This document shows, piece by piece, positions 25,070-33,953 of a DNA stretch of 64,000 nucleotides. The position numbers and the translations under genes were made by a program. Source of the DNA: Bradyrhizobium sp. WBAH42 (GTDB taxonomy: Bacteria > Pseudomonadota > Alphaproteobacteria > Rhizobiales > Xanthobacteraceae); contig NZ_CP036533.1 in assembly GCF_024585265.1 (NCBI RefSeq), positions 5,031,001 through 5,095,000 of the forward strand. Direction: 5' to 3'. How positions within the stretch are numbered: position 1 is the stretch's first letter; every line of letters starts with the position of its first letter. The notes beneath the pieces were generated by a model. The model was not told the origin of the DNA. It was given only the letters and a program-made list of their open reading frames with translations, and ran no database searches.

Positions 25070-28018
25070 GTGGACCAGCAGAACTTTGAACCGGCCAATG
25101 TAACAGCTTGGTCGCAGGTGCAGCACGCCGTCTCGGAAGAGCCGCAGGCGGGCCAGGCCGGGCAAGAGGGCTTTGAGCAGCACTTGGCCGAGGCAAGTCA
25201 GGTCGATCCCGCTCTTGTCGCCAGGGAGAGGGCTGTTCGCGATTCCTATCCGCACTTGCGTGAAGAAGATCGTGACGTTATCGATAAAGCGATTGCTCAA
25301 TGGGCGGCTCAGACGGACCGAAATCCGAAAACGCTCAAAAGGTATACTCGCTCACTTCGCCGGCTCGTGGATGAGTTCCGCCATGATGGCCACTCGACTC
25401 ATCTAAGCGATCACCAATCCCTGGCCAAGTACGCCAAAGGTCGTTGGAATCAGGCAGACCGCGTTGTCATGAACATCCTTTGTGCGTATTATGAGCCGGG
25501 CTATTTAGCTGTTCACGATTACTATCCGCACTTGCGTGAAGAAGATCGTGACGTTATCGATAAAGCGATTGCTCAATGGGCGGCTCAGGCGGACCGACAT
25601 CCGGAAACGCTCAGAACGTATAGTTCCGCACTTCGCCGGCTCGTGAATGATTTCCGCGGTGAGGGCCACTCGACTCATCTAAGTGATCACCAATCCCTGG
25701 CCAAGCACGCCAAAGTTTGGAATTCGGCAGACCGCGTTGTCATGAACATCCTTTGTGCATACTATGAGCCGGGCTATGTAGCTGTTCGAAAGCAGGCCCC
25801 GTCAGCAGAAGACGCCCCTCTCATAGAGCAGCTGACTATTCCCAGCGGACTCAAAGAGGATACCTTTGCTATATATCGGCGTGCTCTTCGCCAATTTTAT
25901 GAGGCGCTTACGGGCGTGGGGCAGAGCATATCTGAGCTGGATCACGAGTCGCGACTCAAGTTCGCTCGTGAGTTGCTTCCGAAGAGCACAATTCTCTTCT
26001 CCGCGTTGAGGAGGCTTCGTGACCAGCTCGACGCGAAACAGGGTTCAGGTGCGGGTGGCCCTCGGGAGACCGGGAGTGATGGTGTCCTGTCGCCCAGGTC
26101 AGGCGGGGTTCCGGCGGAGGTCCGGGACCTGTTCGATGATGCGACCGAGGAGCCGCCGACCAATCCACTGGAACTTCAGCGGCTGGAACAGGGCTTCCGT
26201 GAGGAACTTCACGGACGGCGGGACGATCAACGCGCCCCCTCAGGGCTGGCTTTCGATGCAGAGCAGTTTCCCCCGGCGAAACTTCGGCGAGTGCTCAATC
26301 ACCTGGATAATCCATCCATGCCTTCGCCAGCCTCCGTAGATCCAACGGAGCTTCTGCGACTGCAAGAGCAGCTTCACAACGAAATTCAGCAGCAGCCGGA
26401 TGATCAACCCAGTCAATCATTCTTCGTCGATCAAGAGGAGTTCAATCTAGAGCAGTTCTCTCCAGGGGCGCTTCGGCGACTGCTGGATGCTGGCCCCGCG
26501 CAGCCGCAAGTTCCCGTCAATCCAAAGGACCTCAAGGCAGGCGCTGGCGTGCTGATGCAGGCTCCCCTCCACGAATTGCTGCAGCACAGGGGGCACGGAC
26601 AACCTGCTGCACTGAGCAGGAGCGGCGTCCTGCCAAGCGAGGACAACCGACCGACCAGCTTCGCGATCAACACTGAGCGTTACACGGTTCGTTTCGGATC
26701 CCGATCGGAAAACGCTCCGCAGCAGCCCAGCGCGCCGTTAGGGAATCAAGCTTCGCCAGCACTGCCTTCACGCAGGATGGGGCAAGCCGCGCCGGCGTCC
26801 GACAGGGCTGAGGCGGTGTTCCTAGCGCTCGGCGAGACTTTTGATGCGTCTTTGTCCGTTCCCGACGACTTCTCCCACGGCACCCAGCCTGCGCCGGGTA
26901 TGATGCGGTCCAAGCTGGGCCGCTGGGGTCTGTTGCCGGATGTAGCAGAGCCCGTAAAGACCTACGACATTCGCGGTGAACGCTACACGGCCGTGCTGGG
27001 ACCGGGCGGGCCCGATGATGTTCGGCTCATTCACCTGCGGTCTCCCGCTGTCGGCGATACATTCGACGTTTCGTTTGCCGTTCCCAAGGATTTTTCTCAT
27101 CGCTCCCAGCCGGCCCCCGACATGATGCTGTCCACGTTGGGCAAGTGGGACTTCTTGCCTGTCGCGGAACATCCAATCATGAACTACGAGATTGGCGGCG
27201 AACGCTACACGGCCGTTTTGGGACCGAAGGGATCCAACGACGTTCACCTCATCCATCATCCTCGAGCTGCTGATGAAGCCGCGCCAGCGGCTCCGTCAGG
27301 CGCCTACAACGTCCTTGATTTGCCGTCCTCACCGGAGGAGCTGCCTGATTACGCGAACTATCTGTCGGCGTTCCCGCGCATACACTCCGGTGCCGAGATC
27401 GGGGCGTCGGGTCCGGCGGCCTCATCCCACGACCGCAGCGGGCGGGCTCTCGGCGCCACGGAATGGCTCGGCGACGAGCATATCCAGAGGGACTACGAGC
27501 TCCTGACGCAGAAGTTGCAAATGGATCATCCGAATCTTGCCGCCGGAACGCGGTTCGTCGATCCTCTCATCGCCTTTCAGTTGAGTTGGGGCGCCGAGCG
27601 CGACGCGCTCAGCGGATGGGAGCGCATCATCTATGATCGGGATCACAAAGATGTCGCCCACTTCCTATTCCTGCCAGTGAACGATGCCGGTGCGACCGAT
27701 CCTAACGGCACCCATTGGTCGCTGCTACTCATAGATCGCCGCCCGGAACGACAGCCTGTCGCCTATCATTACGATTCCGTCCAGGGACACAATGACGGGC
27801 CTGCAGAACGGCTCGCAGCACGGCTGGGCGTGACTTCTCTGCAGCGAGCCGGCATGGCCCCGCAGCAGAACAGCTATGATTGCGGGGTGTTCGTGGTGGA
27901 CGGCACACGGGAGCTGGTTAGACGATTGGCGCAAGGAGAGCGGCCAGAGCACGAGCCGCTGCACCTCGACAACCTCGTCGTCAATCGGCGGGCACTCCGG
28001 GACCGGCTTAGGGGTTGA
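25070..28018 (+). CDS. nopD: NopD-like type III effector with C-terminal C48 (Ulp1/SUMO) protease
   Basis: 982 residues from a GTG at 25070 with GAGG five bases upstream. N-terminal repeats of 93 residues lie at ~60-150 and ~152-242 (YPHLREEDRDVIDKAIAQWA), and a third, diverged copy at ~250-320. Residues ~350-560 are proline- and glutamine-rich linker. A pair of 75-85-residue repeats lies at ~588-655 and ~662-730 (VGDTFDVSFAVPKDFSH). LDLPSSP near 749 resembles an EAR motif. The C-terminal C48 protease (~795-982) has His882 (THWSLLL), Asp902 (YHYDSV), Gln932 and Cys938 (NSYDCGVFVVDG). All are present, so it is probably active. The family is delivered into plant cells and removes SUMO; here that is inferred from homology. 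Confidence 0.9.
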   Translation: MDQQNFEPANVTAWSQVQHAVSEEPQAGQAGQEGFEQHLAEASQVDPALVARERAVRDSYPHLREEDRDVIDKAIAQWAAQTDRNPKTLKRYTRSLRRLVDEFRHDGHSTHLSDHQSLAKYAKGRWNQADRVVMNILCAYYEPGYLAVHDYYPHLREEDRDVIDKAIAQWAAQADRHPETLRTYSSALRRLVNDFRGEGHSTHLSDHQSLAKHAKVWNSADRVVMNILCAYYEPGYVAVRKQAPSAEDAPLIEQLTIPSGLKEDTFAIYRRALRQFYEALTGVGQSISELDHESRLKFARELLPKSTILFSALRRLRDQLDAKQGSGAGGPRETGSDGVLSPRSGGVPAEVRDLFDDATEEPPTNPLELQRLEQGFREELHGRRDDQRAPSGLAFDAEQFPPAKLRRVLNHLDNPSMPSPASVDPTELLRLQEQLHNEIQQQPDDQPSQSFFVDQEEFNLEQFSPGALRRLLDAGPAQPQVPVNPKDLKAGAGVLMQAPLHELLQHRGHGQPAALSRSGVLPSEDNRPTSFAINTERYTVRFGSRSENAPQQPSAPLGNQASPALPSRRMGQAAPASDRAEAVFLALGETFDASLSVPDDFSHGTQPAPGMMRSKLGRWGLLPDVAEPVKTYDIRGERYTAVLGPGGPDDVRLIHLRSPAVGDTFDVSFAVPKDFSHRSQPAPDMMLSTLGKWDFLPVAEHPIMNYEIGGERYTAVLGPKGSNDVHLIHHPRAADEAAPAAPSGAYNVLDLPSSPEELPDYANYLSAFPRIHSGAEIGASGPAASSHDRSGRALGATEWLGDEHIQRDYELLTQKLQMDHPNLAAGTRFVDPLIAFQLSWGAERDALSGWERIIYDRDHKDVAHFLFLPVNDAGATDPNGTHWSLLLIDRRPERQPVAYHYDSVQGHNDGPAERLAARLGVTSLQRAGMAPQQNSYDCGVFVVDGTRELVRRLAQGERPEHEPLHLDNLVVNRRALRDRLRG

Positions 28019-28238
28019 TGGCGATGCGCCCGCCCGCAGCCGTGTCGATCGGGGTTTTCGGCGGCGTTTCAGGACCGGTCCCCGTCGAGTGCGTGCGGCT
28101 AGGGATGCGCCCGACGATTAGGCGCGTCCCACCCGCCGCGAGCAAGCGCACGAAATCAGAGTTGGGACCTGGATCGTGTCCCCGGGCGTGGTGTAGCTGG
28201 CGGTGGGTCACCGCGTTCGCCGGCCTGGGCTGGATCGG

Positions 28239-28457
28239 TCAGGTGGCGATTGCCGGGAAGTTGACGGCGGGATCATCGCCCAATGGCGCGATCGTTTCCA
28301 GTGTCATGTAGCGACCGCGCTGGACCGCCCACTCATCGTTCTGTTCGAGCAGGATGGCACCAATCAGGCGGGTGATGGCGTCCTCATTGGGGAAGATGCC
28401 GACCACTTCGGTTCGGCGCTTGATCTCGCCGTTGACGCGTTCGAGCGGATTGGTAAC
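28239..28457 (-). pseudogene. IS256-family transposase, C-terminal fragment
   Basis: The minus strand encodes TNPLERVNGEIKRRTEVVGI, FPNEDAITRLIGAILLEQND and EWAVQRGRYMTLETIAP, with a stop at 28239. This is the last 70 residues of an IS256 subfamily different from the one at 8142-9416. The element's own end probably lies near 28165-28200. Confidence 0.75.
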
Positions 28458-28635
28458 CGGTATCCAACGTTCCGCTGCGGTGTTCTACATCGTGGCGTAT
28501 GGTGCGACCATCGGGACAGAGGCACCGGGAGCACGAAGTGCGGGCAGGCCGATGCACACGATGAGCCGAGAGCTCGAGTTAGTAGCTGGCCGCCTCTGCG
28601 ACTCGCCCGGTTGGTGCGAATGCGACGGATAGGGC

Positions 28636-29615
28636 ATTGATGTCCACCGAACCTTCGGGGAGGTGGTATTTTGGGAGAACGGCAGGCTTCGACATGCGGG
28701 TCGCATTGATATGACGCGGACTGCGCTGGAGGGATTTGGCAAAACCCTGCTGGCCGGTGATGAGGTGGTGCTCGAAGCGACTGGTAACCGCCTGCGCGGT
28801 GTCGCGGGTTCTGGCGCCATTCGTGGCGCGGGTGATCATCGCCAATCCGTTGCAGGTGAAGGCGATCGCCCAGGCTCACGTCAAGACCGACAAGATCGAT
28901 GCCGGCACGCGCCAGTCTGCAGGCGGCGGGATACCTGCGGCAGATCTGGACGCCTGACGCGGAGACAGAGCGCAAGCGTAGGCTGGTGGCGCGGCGCTAC
29001 CAGGTCGTGCGGCATCGCACGCGGCTCAAGAACGTGGTGCATTCGATCCTGCACGCGCACCTGATCCCGAAGTGCCCGCATGCCGATCTTTTCAACGCCC
29101 GCGGCCGGGCATGGTTGGCCGCTCAACAGTTGCCGGACGATGAGCGAGCGGCCATCGACCGGCATGTCCGTGAGCTTGACCGGCTGGCGGAAGACCTGGT
29201 CCTGCTCGACCGCGAGATCGCGCGGGACGCAATCGAGGATTCCGCGGTCAACAGATTGATGACGATCACCGGCGTGAACCTGGCGGTCGCCGCCGGCATC
29301 CTGGCGGCGATCGGCGACATCAGCCGGTTCAACAGCCCGCAGAAGCTGGTGAGCTATTTCGGGCTGAACCCGCGGGTGCGGCAGTCCGGGTTGCGAGCAG
29401 CCCACCACGGCCGTATCGGCAAAATCGGCCGCAGTCATGCGCGCGCCATGCTGGTCGAAGCGGCCTGGGCAGCGGCCAAGGCGCCCGGTCCACTGCATGC
29501 TTTTTTCGTGCGGATCCGCGCGCGGCGCGGCCATCAGATCGCCGCGGTGGCCGTGGCTCGGAAGCTCACTGTGCTCTGCTGGCACTTGCGTACGCATACG
29601 ACGAGGACCGCCTGA
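28636..29615 (+). pseudogene. IS110-family transposase with frameshifts
   Basis: It begins IDVHRTFGEVVFWENGRLRH without an in-frame ATG, then shifts near 28800 (VLAPFVARVIIANPLQVKAI, AHVKTDKIDAGTR). It shifts again near 28915 into the long final frame (LQAAGYLRQIWTPDAETERK to AVAVARKLTVLCWHLRTHTT). It is related to the copy at 18639-19850, and the 150 bases upstream of each also match, so both are the same element type. It adjoins the end of an IS66. Confidence 0.8.
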
Positions 29616-30087
29616 TTGACGCATGCGCGCGGGTACAGTTAGTTCTATGATCGGCGGGGTGAAGGTCAGGCGGCTTGCTGATCGGTGGGATTGGCTTGGC
29701 GCAGGAGCTTCCATTCCCAGGGCAGCAGTTCGTGCAGCCGCGACGTAGGAAGATCGGCGATCCGGGCGAGGACGTCGGCGAGCCAGGCCTTGGGATCGAC
29801 TTCGTTGAGGCGACAGGTCGGGATCATCGTCAGCATGATGGCGGCCCGATCGGCACCGCGCTGGCTGCCAGCGAAGGTCCAGTTGCGCCGCCCCAAGGCG
29901 ATGCCTCTCAACGCGCGTTCAGCGCAATTGTTGGTCAAGCAGACCCTGCCGTCGTCGAGGAAGCGGGCGAAGTCGTCCCAGCGCCTGAGCATGTAGTTCA
30001 TGGGCTTCAGGACCTCGGAGGAGCTCGACAGGGTCTCCCGCTCGCGGAGCAGCGAGTCGTGCATGTCGTCGAGAAGCGGCTTGCTCT

Positions 30088-30094
30088 GTTCCTG
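30088..30094. repeat. IS481 target-site duplication, left copy
   Basis: GTTCCTG sits directly against the IS481 left end (TGTAAAAG). The identical heptamer lies against the right end at 31322-31328. Confidence 0.9.
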
Positions 30095-31321
30095 TGTAAA
30101 AGAAGGGACTTGAGCTGACAGTGGTTGCTTTGTCGCAGCAGGTGTCCGACAAAGATTTCATGTCCAACCTCACGCAGCCGGCAACACTTTCTCTCTCGAC
30201 AGAGCACTTGCGTCAAGCAAGGTTTGCATCGGCGTCTTGCCGTAGCACCAGCGCCCCTGATGCGGGCGCACCTCATTGTAAGCAGCGATCCAGTCATCGA
30301 GATCGCTCTGCAACGCGGTGATAGTCGGATAGAGGAACGCGACGCGATAGAACTCCTCGAGCACGGTGCGGTGGAAGCGCTCCACAATGCCGTTGGTCTG
30401 TGGGCTCTTCGTCTTGGTGCGGGTGTGTCGATGTCCTCGACGGCGAGGTAGAGTTCGTATTCGTGATGCTCCGGATTGCCGCAATACTCGGTGCCGCGGT
30501 CGGTCAGTATCCGGTTCAGCGGGATGCCCCGCGCATCGAAGAACGGCACCACGCGATCATTCAACAGTTCGGCCGCCGTGATCGGCGTCTTGCGATCATA
30601 CAGCTTGGCGAACGCCACCTCGCTGTAGGTGTCAATGAAGGTCTGCTGATAGATCCGCCCGACCCCCTTCATGTTGCCGACATAGAAGGTGTCCTGCGCA
30701 CCACAATAGCCGGGGCACTCGCTCTCGAACTCGCCGTGTGCCTCCTTCTCGGACTTGGCCTTTTCCAACGCAACGAGCTGGGCCTCGGTCAGCACCAGGC
30801 CGTCCTGGGCCATCTTGGCCCCCAGCGCCGTCAGCCGCTTCTTGACGTTGGCGAGGTCGTGGCGCAGCCACACCGCACGCACGCCGAACGGGGAGATCGA
30901 CAGGCCGCGGCTCCTGAGCTCATTGCTGACTCGCACCTGGCCCCAGGCCGGCTGGTCGATTGCCAGCTCAACGACGGCCGCCTCGACCTCCGGCGCGACC
31001 CGGTTCTTCAGGATCGGTTTCTTGCGGCTGATCTCAATCAGCGCCAGCTCGCCGCTTGTCGTACAGTTCCTTGAACCGGTAGAAGCTGTCGCGGCTATAG
31101 CCCATCATCCGGCAAGCCTGGCTGACATTGCCGAGCTGCTTGGCCAATTCCAGCATTCCGACTTTCGCGCGAATGACCTTCTGTTCCTGGGTCATGGTAA
31201 TGTCTCCTGTGTGACGCTGCGGGCTGCGCGGGAGCGCCCTTTGGGTGAGCGCTCCTGCTCGCCCGCAGCTCCATTCCCTGCCAGTCAAACCTTGCCGTCA
31301 GATTAAGTCGAAACTTCTACA
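30095..31321 (-). mobile_element. IS481-family insertion sequence
   Basis: The ends are imperfect inverted repeats: TGTAAAAGAAGGGACTTGAG at the left, and TGTAGAAGTTTCGACTTAAT as reverse complement of the right end, followed by a shared CTGAC. A 7-bp duplication (GTTCCTG) flanks the element. Length 1227 bp. Confidence 0.9.
30170..31195 (-). pseudogene. IS481-family transposase, two frameshifts
   Basis: It starts at an ATG at 31195 (MTQEQKVIRAKVGMLELAKQ) with a helix-turn-helix ([20 protein letters not shown]). It shifts near 31060 into [20 protein letters not shown]. The rve integrase core follows with Asp in [20 protein letters not shown] and [13 protein letters not shown]. It shifts again near 30435 into [20 protein letters not shown], which holds the catalytic Glu, and ends at [16 protein letters not shown]. 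All DDE residues survive, but in three frames, so it can move only if supplied with transposase in trans. Confidence 0.88.
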
Positions 31322-31328
31322 GTTCCTG
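31322..31328. repeat. IS481 target-site duplication, right copy
   Basis: GTTCCTG, identical to 30088-30094. Together they mark a simple insertion into tnpC. Confidence 0.9.
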
Positions 31329-32606
31329 GCGCACGGCGCGCCGGCCGTCGGCACTGCGGCCGTTGATGGCGCGCTCGATCTCGAACAGGGCGTCAAGACG
31401 CCTGACCGCTTCCAGCGCGATCGGGGAGACCGGTTTGCCTTTCTGTCCGTCCCGGGCGGCTTTCTCGATGTCAGCCAGTTCGAAGAAGCCCCGCCGCGCA
31501 TGGGCCAGGCAAAATGCCGGCGTGATCGGCATCGCTTTCCTTTTTGGGTCGAACAACGGCTCGAAGCCGCTATAGCAATCCGCCTGCAGGATACCGCCGA
31601 AGACGGCCAGATGCTTCTGGGGATGTTCGCCCCTTCGGTCGCCCGAGGCGTAATAGACCGCCGCCGGCGGCGCAGGTCCGGCGAAGGGCCGATCATCCCG
31701 CACATACGTCCAGATCCGGCCGGTCGTGCACTTGCCCTTCGCCAGGATGCGGATGGTGGTGTCGTCGCCATGAAGGCGCTCGGCCGCAAGCACATGACGC
31801 TCGATCTAGCTAGAACAGCGGCGTGACGGCGAAGGTCCCGTGACCGACCTGGTCGGCCAGCGTCGATAACGGCAGATCGATCCTCTCGGCCTTAAAGCGC
31901 ACGCTCTGGCGGTTGAGCGGGATATGCATGCCGAACTTGTCGAACAGAATCGTCGCCAGCAATTGTGGGCCGATGAGCCGCGCGGCGTCGCATGGAACGG
32001 TGCCGGCGGCTGGCTGATCTTCTCGCAATCGCGGCAGGTGAACTTCTCGCGTACCGTCTCGATGACCTTAAAGCGACGCGGAATCTCCTCCAGCGTCTTG
32101 GTCACATCCTCGCCGACCTTCGCCAACCGCGATCCACCGCAGCAGGCGCAGGTCGTTGGAGCCTCGATGACGACGCGCTCACGTTCGATGTCGTCAGGCC
32201 ACGGCTTGCGCACCGGCCGCTTGCGCGTGAAGGCGCTCACGCTCTGGGTTTTTGCCGCGGCAGCCTGCGCAGCCAGCTCATTCTCGGTCGCCGTGGTGGC
32301 GAGTTCTTCGAGCTCCAATTCCAACTGCTCAAGTAGCCGCGCCGTGCGCTCGGAGCGCTGCCCGTGCAGTTCGCGTTTGAGCTTCTCGATCCGTAGCTCA
32401 AGATGAGCGATCAGCACTTCGCTGTCCGACAGCTCCGCCCGCGCGTTGGCGGCATCCGCGACCGCCACATCGCGTTCAGCCTGCAACGCCTCGCGCTCGG
32501 CCAGCAGCGCAAGGTAGGCGCTCGCGAGATCCGACGGAAGATCGCTCGGCTTCGATGTCATGAAGCCTTTGAATCAGATCGAGCATCAGATTCAAACCCA
32601 AAACGA

Positions 32607-32954
32607 TTATCCGACCCGCGTCGGACGCTGGGTTTCTTGCGGATTGCGCCAATCGATCCCGGACAGCAGGTAGCTCAACTGCGCCAGCGAGATCGTTACC
32701 GCTTCACCGGCAACCGATGGCCAGATAAACTTTCCTCTCTCGAGTTTTTTTGTGAACAAGCAGGCTCCCTGACCATCGTGCCAGATCACCTTCACAAGAT
32801 CGCTGCGGCGACCGCGGAAGACAAACAAATGACCGCTGAGCAGTTCTTTGTGCAGCACCTCCTGCACTTGGAGGGCCAGCGATGGAAAGCCTCTGCGCAT
32901 ATCCGTGTAGCCTGTAGCCAGCCACACTCGCACATTCCCTGGTACAGAAATCAT
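32607..32954 (-). CDS. tnpB: IS66 TnpB accessory protein
   Basis: 115 residues from an ATG at 32954 that overlaps the tnpA stop (ATGA), the translational coupling usual for IS66. It has the family motifs VRVWLATGYTDMRRGFPSLA, GHLFVFRGRRSDLVKVIWHD and GQGACLFTKKLERGKFIWP. TnpB is needed for transposition of full IS66 elements; its biochemical role is unknown. The frame appears intact. Confidence 0.9.
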   Translation of the reverse strand: MISVPGNVRVWLATGYTDMRRGFPSLALQVQEVLHKELLSGHLFVFRGRRSDLVKVIWHDGQGACLFTKKLERGKFIWPSVAGEAVTISLAQLSYLLSGIDWRNPQETQRPTRVG

Positions 32955-33352
32955 CGGCGTCCAAGCACATCGAGGACCCGCGCCAACGCCTCCGGATCGA
33001 CGTGCGCATCCACCCGGATGCACCGTCGGTTGCCGAGATCGATCTCTATCAATCCAGTACGCGCGGCTGCCGCCGAGCGAACTCGGCCATCAACCGTAGG
33101 CAAAAGCTTCGGAGTTTCTTCAGCCGAGGCCGCTACGGCGGCGATCTGCACCGGCGTAAAAGATAGTGCAACTTGTTCCGATGTCCGTGCTTGTCGACGC
33201 CAGGTAAACACCAGGCTGGCCGCTACTCCGTTGCGCCGCGCAACCTCAGTTACCTTCGCGCCCGGTGCCAGCGTCTCCTCGACAATCCGTGCCTTGTCGT
33301 CCTGCGACCAACGCCGCCGCCGCTCGAGCCCGCCCAAAACTTCGACCCGCAT
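32951..33352 (-). CDS. tnpA: IS66 TnpA DNA-binding protein
   Basis: 133 residues. The N-terminal helix-turn-helix (RRRWSQDDKARIVEETLAPG, KVTEVARRNGVAASLVFTWR) is followed by a variable linker, and the end is helical (DPEALARVLDVLGRR). This is the first gene of the IS66 operon. Intact, with the ATG at 33352. Confidence 0.9.
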   Translation of the reverse strand: MRVEVLGGLERRRRWSQDDKARIVEETLAPGAKVTEVARRNGVAASLVFTWRRQARTSEQVALSFTPVQIAAVAASAEETPKLLPTVDGRVRSAAAARTGLIEIDLGNRRCIRVDAHVDPEALARVLDVLGRR

Positions 33353-33436
33353 CGCCTGATGACCTTAAAGCTAGACCTAAGGTCACACGCTTCGCGAATT
33401 ACCACCCGTCACGCAAGACGGTCCTCGTCGGAGCGG

Positions 33437-33681
33437 TACAGTGCGCCATCGCCGATCGCCAGTTCAGGCGCGACCTGCAGTCCGCGCCGGCGGATGTCGA
33501 TCAAAAGCTCGCGCCAGCTCTGGGCGCTCTCGCGCACGCCGACCTGGAAGCCGATTAGCTCCTTCTTGCCCTCGGGCGTCGCGCCGATCAAAACCAGCAT
33601 GCATTCGCTGTGGTCCTCCATCCGGGCCTGCAGGAAGACGCCGTCGGCCCAGACGTAGACATAGCGCCGCGCCGATAGATC
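33437..33681 (-). pseudogene. IS256-family transposase, internal fragment
   Basis: The minus strand encodes LSARRYVYVWADGVFLQARM, EDHSECMLVLIGATPEGKKE and SAQSWRELLIDIRRRGLQVA, ending ELAIGDGAL. It includes the first two DDE aspartates. Similarity stops sharply on both sides, so it is a piece of about 80 residues from a third IS256 subfamily. Confidence 0.8.
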
Positions 33682-33747
33682 AGATAACGTACAGAGTCTT
33701 TCGCACTTTCAGGATTGACGGCTTCTTCTAGAATGAAGGAGCTTTGA

Positions 33748-33820
33748 ATGAACGATGGGAATGCCATGGGTCAGGTGATCCAAATTGATGAGGCCCGGAT
33801 TCGAGATCAGGGAAGGCTCG
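33748..33820 (+). pseudogene. IS256-family transposase, N-terminal fragment
   Basis: An ATG at 33748 gives NAMGQVIQIDEARIRD, then drift. QIDEARIRDHL is the conserved start of one IS256 subfamily. Only about 20 residues survive, directly upstream of the phospholipase D gene, marking the right edge of the mobile-element region. Confidence 0.5.
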
Positions 33821-33953
33821 CGCGAAGCCGAAGCGTCAGCGAAGATTGCCAGCCGGACACACGATGCTGACGGCACCTGATGAGTCCCTTTCCGACGGCA
33901 GCTGCAGTGATCTTCCACGAGGTGTCTCGACTTTGGATTGTTCACGTGAAAAG

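Larger units (their letters stand above)
29666..32561 (-). pseudogene. tnpC: IS66 TnpC transposase, interrupted by IS481 and frameshifted
   Basis: From 32561 it encodes a helical N-terminus (LALLAEREALQAERDVAVAD), a zinc-finger-like CACCGG motif and CRDCEK. It shifts frame near 31990 (continuing LATILFDKFGMHIPLNRQSV) and has a small lesion at about 31800 (TAG). It then continues LAAERLHGDDTTIRILAKGK, YVRDDRPFAGPAPPAAVYYA to RAVRQE. IS481 follows. After it the gene resumes [40 protein letters not shown] and DPKAWLADVLARIADLP. Removing the IS481 and one copy of its target duplication restores the frame exactly. The two other lesions show that it was, or has become, dead on its own. Confidence 0.88.
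29666..33352 (-). mobile_element. IS66-family element interrupted by an IS481
   Basis: It has the full IS66 gene order on the minus strand: tnpA (32951-33352), tnpB (32607-32954) and tnpC (32561 down to 29666). An IS481 sits inside tnpC at 30095-31321. The outer inverted repeats could not be placed with certainty, so the coordinates given are those of the coding part. Confidence 0.85.

Noticed and set aside
28239-33681. The two IS256 pieces at 28239-28457 and 33437-33681 considered as one element split by the IS66
   Set aside because: They have the same orientation but belong to different IS256 subfamilies, judged from the residues next to each break, so they are separate relics.
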